Below are positions 59,106-64,000 of a stretch of 64,000 bases of DNA, piece after piece (within the stretch, counting starts at the first letter, position 1; every line of letters begins with the position of its first letter). This DNA is from Castor canadensis (Eukaryota; Chordata; Mammalia; Rodentia; Castoridae). Position numbers and translations under genes: made by a program. Under the pieces are notes generated by a model. The model did not search any database. It saw nothing but the letters and a program-made list of their open reading frames with translations, and was not told where the DNA came from. The stretch spans positions 166,878,583-166,942,582 of the forward strand of contig NC_133390.1 of NCBI RefSeq assembly GCF_047511655.1, given 5' to 3'.

Positions 59106-59139
<34 letters not shown>
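59093..59139 (+). repeat. (CA)n microsatellite
   Basis: About 20 units with two CG breaks. Confidence 0.93.
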
Positions 59140-59142
<3 letters not shown>

Positions 59143-59214
59143 CTATCATTCCTCTTTACATGTGGTAACACTCCAAACACGTGGTGTTGTACATTGCTTT
59201 CGTTCATTTAACTT

Positions 59215-59330
59215 ATTCATTCAATAAATATTTACCAACCTCTTACTATGTGCCAGGCACTGTTCCCAGTGATGACAAAACAGTAGGGAACAAAACGAAG
59301 CACATATCCTTAAAAGAGCTTATGCTAGAT
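59215..59330 (+). mobile_element. Ancient mammal-wide repeat
   Basis: TTCAATAAATATTTACCAAC, then TACTATGTGCCAGGCACTGT and AGAGCTTATGCTAGA. Confidence 0.5.
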
Positions 59331-59412
59331 CTGAGAGCATGGCTCAAGTGGTAGAGCATCTGCCCAGCAAGCACCAGGCCCTGAGTTCAAACTCCAGTGG
59401 TGCCAAAAAAAC
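59330..59412 (+). mobile_element. ID-type SINE
   Basis: CATGGCTCAAGTGGTAGAGC, full unit. Further remnants lie at 59595-59670, 59830-59890 and 59920-59985. Confidence 0.75.
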
Positions 59413-60920
59413 TCCACCACAACAACCAAAAACAAAATAAAACAAAGCAAAAAAGAGCTTGTGGTCTAGTTAAAAAAAGACAAGCAATAACAAAATATAA
59501 ACATCAGATATCTACAAGATGCTGACAAGATTAATAAAGAAAAGGAAAGGAGAGAAGAATGCAAAAGCTTGAGGGGGGGATTTACTAATTTAGAGTAGTC
59601 AGGCACCTACCTAGCAAGCCTGGGGTCCTGAGTTCAAACTCAGTCCTGCAAAACAAAACAAAACAAAAAAGTAGGCAAATCAGGTCTTTTGGAGTATGAG
59701 GCATGGGAGCAGAGACATGAAGGAAGTGAGGAAATAAACCATAGGGACATCTGGAGAAGGAGTGGTTCCAATGCAGAACAGTAGAGTTAAAGGCCTCAAG
59801 ATAGAAGCAGGCTTGGGTTAAAACTACAAAGCAAAGGACTGGGGATTTATGTCAGTGGTAGCATGTTCGCTTAGCATATACAAGGCTCTCAGAAAACAAA
59901 AACAAAATAAAACGAAAAAACAGGGCTGAGGTAAAACACATACTTAATATGTGTGAGGCCCTGTGTTTGATCCTCTGGCTGGAGCATGGACAAGAGGGAA
60001 AATGATGACGTGAGGTTGGACAGATATTCAAGGGGTAGTTCCTTAGGGGCTTGTTGGCTGAAACACCAAATCTAGATTTTATTATAAATGTAATGCAAAG
60101 CAGTTGAAAGGTTTTGAGCAGAAGATCATATTTTCATTCTATTTTTTTTTACATTTCCATATAATAATTTATTGTAAGTATTAATAAAACATTTTTAATA
60201 ATATGCATCTCATTGAAGTACTTAATAGAGGGGAAAACAATTATTTAAATGTATTTATTTATTTTATAAATAAATAGTTAAATGTCAAAGGTTGTCTGTG
60301 CTTTGCTTTAGTGTTTCATATAAATATGTCCCCTGAACTTTATTCTGTGATGGGGTATATAAACTTTAAAATTTAGACATAGTCATAAGAGTTGGTCACC
60401 AGTCGTTCTCTCCTGTAATCCTAGCTACCTGAGCATATTTACATTCTAAAAGGATCATTCTGGCTGCTGGTTGAACTATAGATTGGAGAAAGGTTGGGGT
60501 TAAAAGTAGAAGCAAAGGCAGGTCTAGTTAGAAAACTATTGCTATGCCTATAGCTTGAAGACAGATTTACATTTAAACTGTATTATAGCTATAACTACTT
60601 TGGGTCCTCTTAATTCTTGCTATAGTAATCTATCTTTCGGATGTATCATAATTTATTTACTCAGCGAAGTACAGAGACATTTAGGCTGGCCTCAACCCTT
60701 TTGCTTTTACTAACAATGGAGTAAGGAAAATCCTTTGTGCTCAGGTTCCAGAACATCTGCAGGATTATTCCAGCAACATAAGTTAAGCTACATTTCCTTC
60801 CTTCCATATTGAAATTAATTCGGGTTGAGGTTTCACCCAAAGAAACAATTTTATTCACTCTTTGCAACACCACTCCTTCAGAGTAATCTGTTATAATTAA
60901 CAGAGAGAAATACCCAGTCC

Positions 60921-61600
60921 TATAAGAGGTGCTTAAACTGCTTTTGCTGAAAAGCACAGATTCTTCACTTAGGCACACGAATTAATGAAAAGCAGGAGAA
61001 ATTTGGCATCCCTGTCTCCATTGTGTATCTGTCTTTGCTCTGAGCCATTCTCTTTGCAGTCACTTTGTGATCACCTTAGATTCCAGAAAGGAAAGAACTG
61101 ATACCATCTTTATGAAAAGGGACTGAAATTTCCTGCAAGGAGCAGTGAGACTTGCAGGACAGACCACCCCTCCAAATGAGGGCAATTACCTATAATGATA
61201 AGTCTGCACCTTGGAGCAGAAGCAATCAACTCAGGGGAACCAGATTGCTCCCCTCAAATGATGACAGCGATAACTTCTTCTCGGCACCCCTCTCAGAACT
61301 CTCAGACTAAGGTAATGGTCAACCAGAACACACCTGGGACTGGGACTATTTACATATAACTTTGTCTTCTGCCCCCAGTTCTTTTGTCTACTTAAACCTG
61401 TAACTCATGTCCCTACCCTGAAGATGGCTGAAGATGAGCTGAGTGCTCGCTCTGCCTCTTCCATGGCATGACTCAGCTGTGTAAAGACCTCCTTTTTCTG
61501 CCTTCCCCATGCCTCTTTATTTGTCACTTAGGGGCAGGTGGCCGGACCTGGCATGTGGAATCTCAGGAGTCTGGGCCTTGTGTCCAAAACTCCGGTTTCA
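60921..61600 (+). mobile_element. Solo LTR, ERV-type (copy B, plus)
   Basis: Related to the minus-strand copy at 55251-55860 along its whole length, with a few small insertions or deletions. It has the TACTTAAA-like TATA box near 61391, and the 3' end is TTTCA at 61600. It lies just before the third CpG island. Family name not recognised. Confidence 0.75.
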
Positions 61601-61639
61601 ATCCCTCCATCAGTTTTCTTTTAATTGCTTCCAGTCTAG

Positions 61640-61735
61640 GGGTTGGGGGAGTAGTTCAGTGGTTAGAAGGTTGTCTATAGCATGCAGGAAATCCTGGTTT
61701 CCATCTTCAGAGCCATCAAAATAATAAATAAATAA
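61640..61735 (+). mobile_element. ID-type SINE
   Basis: GGGAGTAGTTCAGTGGTTAG, between solo LTR B and the third CpG island. Confidence 0.6.
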
Positions 61736-61999
61736 TATTCCCTGTCTAGCAAGTTGCAGCCCGAGGGCCCCTCTATTCCCCAAACAGTCCTCTTAGGTGA
61801 CAGAGATAAACTGAGGCACAGCAGCATCTGAGGCACTTGTCCTCCTGGCATCACTGTCCCTCCCACCCTTTTCCCACATTCCCTCTGGCCAAATCCAGGG
61901 TTGCCAAACCCCAACCCGACAGCTCATGGCTCAGGGGACCCGGATTCTCGTCCCCTGTCCTGGACCTGTGCCCACACGGCGACTGCAGAAGAGCACTCG

Positions 62000-62151
62000 A
62001 AGTCTTCAGTCCCTTCCGGGCCTCCGTAGCCAGGACGCCGCTGGAGCGCGGCAGCCCCGGTCGCCATGGCAACGGCTCCGCCGCGGGCTGGCGGCCCCAG
62101 GGAGGCGCTGCGCGCCGGCAGCCCGGGCTCCGCGAGGCGGCGAGGCGGCAG
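62000..62151 (+). other. PKIG: Presumed PKIG first exon (mostly or wholly non-coding)
   Basis: Donor GGCAG|GTGAGC at 62151/62152. The 5' edge is a guess. An ATG at 62066 in a good context (CGCCATGG) opens an Arg/Ala/Gly-rich frame that runs to the donor. PKIG, an inhibitor of protein kinase A, has its known start codon in later exons, which are not in this window. Confidence 0.5.
62060..62073 (+). promoter_or_regulatory. RFX X-box
   Basis: GTCGCCATGGCAAC matches the X-box consensus GTNRCC-NN-RGYAAC at every fixed position. X-boxes bind RFX factors, often at genes used in cilia. Confidence 0.6.
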
Positions 62152-63186
62152 GTGAGCCTGGGCCAAGCGGGCAGACGCAGCCCACACGCGCCGGGCCAGG
62201 CGTCGGTTCGTCGATACGGGCGAAGGGCTGGGCGGCGGGGAGCCCGGGGAAGGACGGTGGGGTCAGACCTTTGTGTCCCCCCACCCATCAGCGGCGCCGG
62301 GGGTGGCGCCTCCTTTGCTCTTTGATCCCGCCCCGCGTCGGGTGGGGTGCGTTTTCGTCTGTTCGTTTTATTTTTGTGCATCGCTTGGCCTCATTCGAAA
62401 GTTTAATTTTAATTAAAAAAAAAAAAGGTCCTTGTTATTTGGGGGTCGAGGAGTAACTGGAAACTGCAGAAAATGTATGCGTGTGCGGCTGTTGTGGGGC
62501 CGCCGGGGAAGTTTGACTTCATGGTGCGTCCGTTTTCTCACCTGTCTCGTTATTGCAAAGTAAGTTTAATATTGGAAATCCTTGCAGGTAAAGTTCGCAA
62601 TGCTTGGGAGCTTCTGTAATTATCACCACTATAAGGAACACTATTGAGCATAAATTTATTGTGAGCCAGAGCCAGGGCCAGGGCTGATCGCCAGGGGTAA
62701 AAAGGTGAATGAGACATTTTGTCATCAGGGAACGCTAGGTATTCCGGAGGAGATAGACTCGTCAACCGGGATTCATTGTGATTCGAGCTGTGATTTTTGG
62801 ATATACAGGGCTCTGTGGATGCACAAGAGAAGGCAGTTGATCTTGACTTCAGAGGTGAGCATGGTCAAAGAGAGATTCCGAAAGACGGTGACTTCCAAAA
62901 TGAGACATAAAAGCTGCCTTTGTGTTCCAGAGCAGGAAGCTGGGGAAGTGCCTGTTGTTTAGACAGGGAGAGCATCCCGAGCAAAGCTCTGGAGAGAATG
63001 TGCAGGATTTGGGCGATCTGCAATAATTTTAGGCTAACTGGAGGCAAGACTCTGAGAACTGGAGGTTGTTCAGGTACTTGATGTCTGAGAGATGAGCAGC
63101 TGCCCCTCTGGAAAGACTTCTTTGTAAGTTTTGAGGACTTTGGACTTCATTTTCAGGGTAGAGGAAGCCTTCTTTAATCAGGAGGG

Positions 63187-63189
63187 TGA

Positions 63190-63222
<33 letters not shown>

Positions 63223-63230
63223 TGTGTGTT
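63187..63230 (+). repeat. (GT)n microsatellite
   Basis: About 20 units with one TATG break. Confidence 0.93.
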
Positions 63231-63584
63231 TGATCAGAGATGTGGTTACAGAAAGATCAGGGCTTTCTTTGTCTCTTGGTCTCATCACTCCTCCCTTTGA
63301 CTTTGTAGCCAGTCATTTATGGTGATTCAAAAGTACTTACTGAATATTGTCTTAGACCATTTTTCAATATTATTATAAAAGTCGCCAAACTGGGTAACTT
63401 TATTTAGAACTGGAGGTTCTAGGGCCCACATCTGATGGTGGCCTTAATAACAGAGTCCCAAGGTGATTCACAGTAGCACATGGCAAGAGAAAGGGAGCAT
63501 GGGGGTGTCTCTTTGGGTCTCTCTCCCTCTTTTCTCTTAACTTCCTTCTTGCCTTCCTCCTTCCTCCCTCCCTCTCCCTTCCTG

Positions 63585-63668
63585 TGTTTTGAAGTGCTGG
63601 GGATTGAACCAAGGCCTTGCACACACCAGACAAGCATTCTGTCTCTGAGCTACGTCTCTGACCCTCTC
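63585..63668 (-). mobile_element. ID-type SINE
   Basis: GTGCTGGGGATTGAACCAAG, after a CTTCC-rich tract. Confidence 0.65.
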
Positions 63669-64000
63669 CCTCTTCTTATAAAGTCATTAGTATCTAATCA
63701 TGGGGACTCCACCCTGATGGCCTTATCTAATGCTAACCACCTCCCAAATGATGCACCTTTAATCCCCATATTCAAATTTACTTTGAGTATCACACCTTCT
63801 TAATAACTCACAATGGTGTTTAAATTTTAACACCTGAACTCTTGGGAGACATACTTGAACCATATGCAAACCATAGTAAGTATCTGTTATGTACCAGGCA
63901 CTGCACAGGTAGGGAAGCCAATCCCTGTCTTCATGGAGATCACAGACTAGTTAGGAAAACATACATCAAACAAATGGTTGTAAGTGTGATAATAATTGTG

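Larger units (their letters stand above)
55081..61930. other. LTR-rich spacer between the SERINC3 and PKIG promoters
   Basis: About 6.9 kb. It contains two related solo LTRs at its ends, an ERV-like region in the middle (57600-58910), several ID-type SINEs, a CA microsatellite and an AT-rich stretch (60150-60400). No coding gene is visible. Confidence 0.7.
61930..62350 (+). promoter_or_regulatory. PKIG: CpG-island promoter, presumed PKIG
   Basis: GC-rich with many CpGs, between AT-rich flanks. It contains an RFX X-box (62060-62073) and a splice donor on the plus strand. In human the gene after SERINC3 on this side is PKIG, on the plus strand, so the assignment rests on synteny. Confidence 0.65.
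62352..64000 (+). other. PKIG: Start of presumed PKIG intron 1
   Basis: Unique sequence with a GT microsatellite (63187-63230) and an antisense ID-type SINE (63585-63665). No further exon is visible before the window ends. Confidence 0.5.

Noticed and set aside
61837..62456. Overlapping long frames on both strands in the third CpG island
   Set aside because: Both strands are open, which points to base composition and not coding.
1..64000. A new biological system, such as a defence island or gene cluster
   Set aside because: The window is a conserved mammalian locus with two well-known genes and ordinary repeats; nothing points to an undescribed pathway.

Overview
This is a nuclear, vertebrate window from a placental mammal. 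It has two spliced, human-like protein genes, CpG-island promoters, and very dense SINEs. The SINEs are 7SL-derived B1/Alu-like monomers, tRNA-like ID-type units, and fused 7SL+tRNA dimers and trimers. With the ID-type boxes and rodent-style B1 heads, this points to a rodent. My best guess is a castorimorph rodent such as beaver; that is pattern recall, not proof.

Layout. From 1 to about 16.4 kb is gene-free and filled with SINEs, MIR, old L1 3' ends and MaLR-type LTRs. In the human chr20q13 order this would be the HNF4A–TTPAL interval. At 16.48–16.76 kb a CpG island with CTCF-, NRF1- and ETS-like sites and a clean splice donor marks the TTPAL promoter and non-coding first exon. TTPAL (+ strand) has four coding exons between 20,865 and 29,566, giving an intact 342-aa CRAL-TRIO lipid-transfer protein. 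Its long 3'UTR probably ends near 33.6 kb. SERINC3 (- strand) converges on it. Ten coding exons between 38,645 and 54,813 give an intact 472-aa multi-pass membrane protein, with a CpG-island promoter at 54.4–55.1 kb. From 55.2 to 61.6 kb is a retroviral-LTR-rich spacer. A third CpG island at about 61.9–62.35 kb has a splice donor on the + strand. By position it is the first, non-coding exon of PKIG, whose coding exons lie beyond the window.

All 14 coding exons were joined by hand. Every internal junction is GT–AG, phases match and there are no stops, so both genes look functional. TTPAL carries hydrophobic ligands. SERINC3 sits in membranes and is known in human and mouse as a lipid scramblase and antiviral factor. 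The two are unlikely to form a pathway; they are simply conserved neighbours.

I found no sign of a new biological system. The most interesting structure is a pair of related solo LTRs in opposite orientation. One lies just upstream of SERINC3 and the other just upstream of the presumed PKIG promoter, each in the sense direction of its gene. Other points of note are a textbook RFX X-box in the third CpG island, a U6 retro-pseudogene with a perfect target-site duplication, a U2 pseudogene, a strong G-quadruplex candidate, and several repeat-in-repeat insertions.
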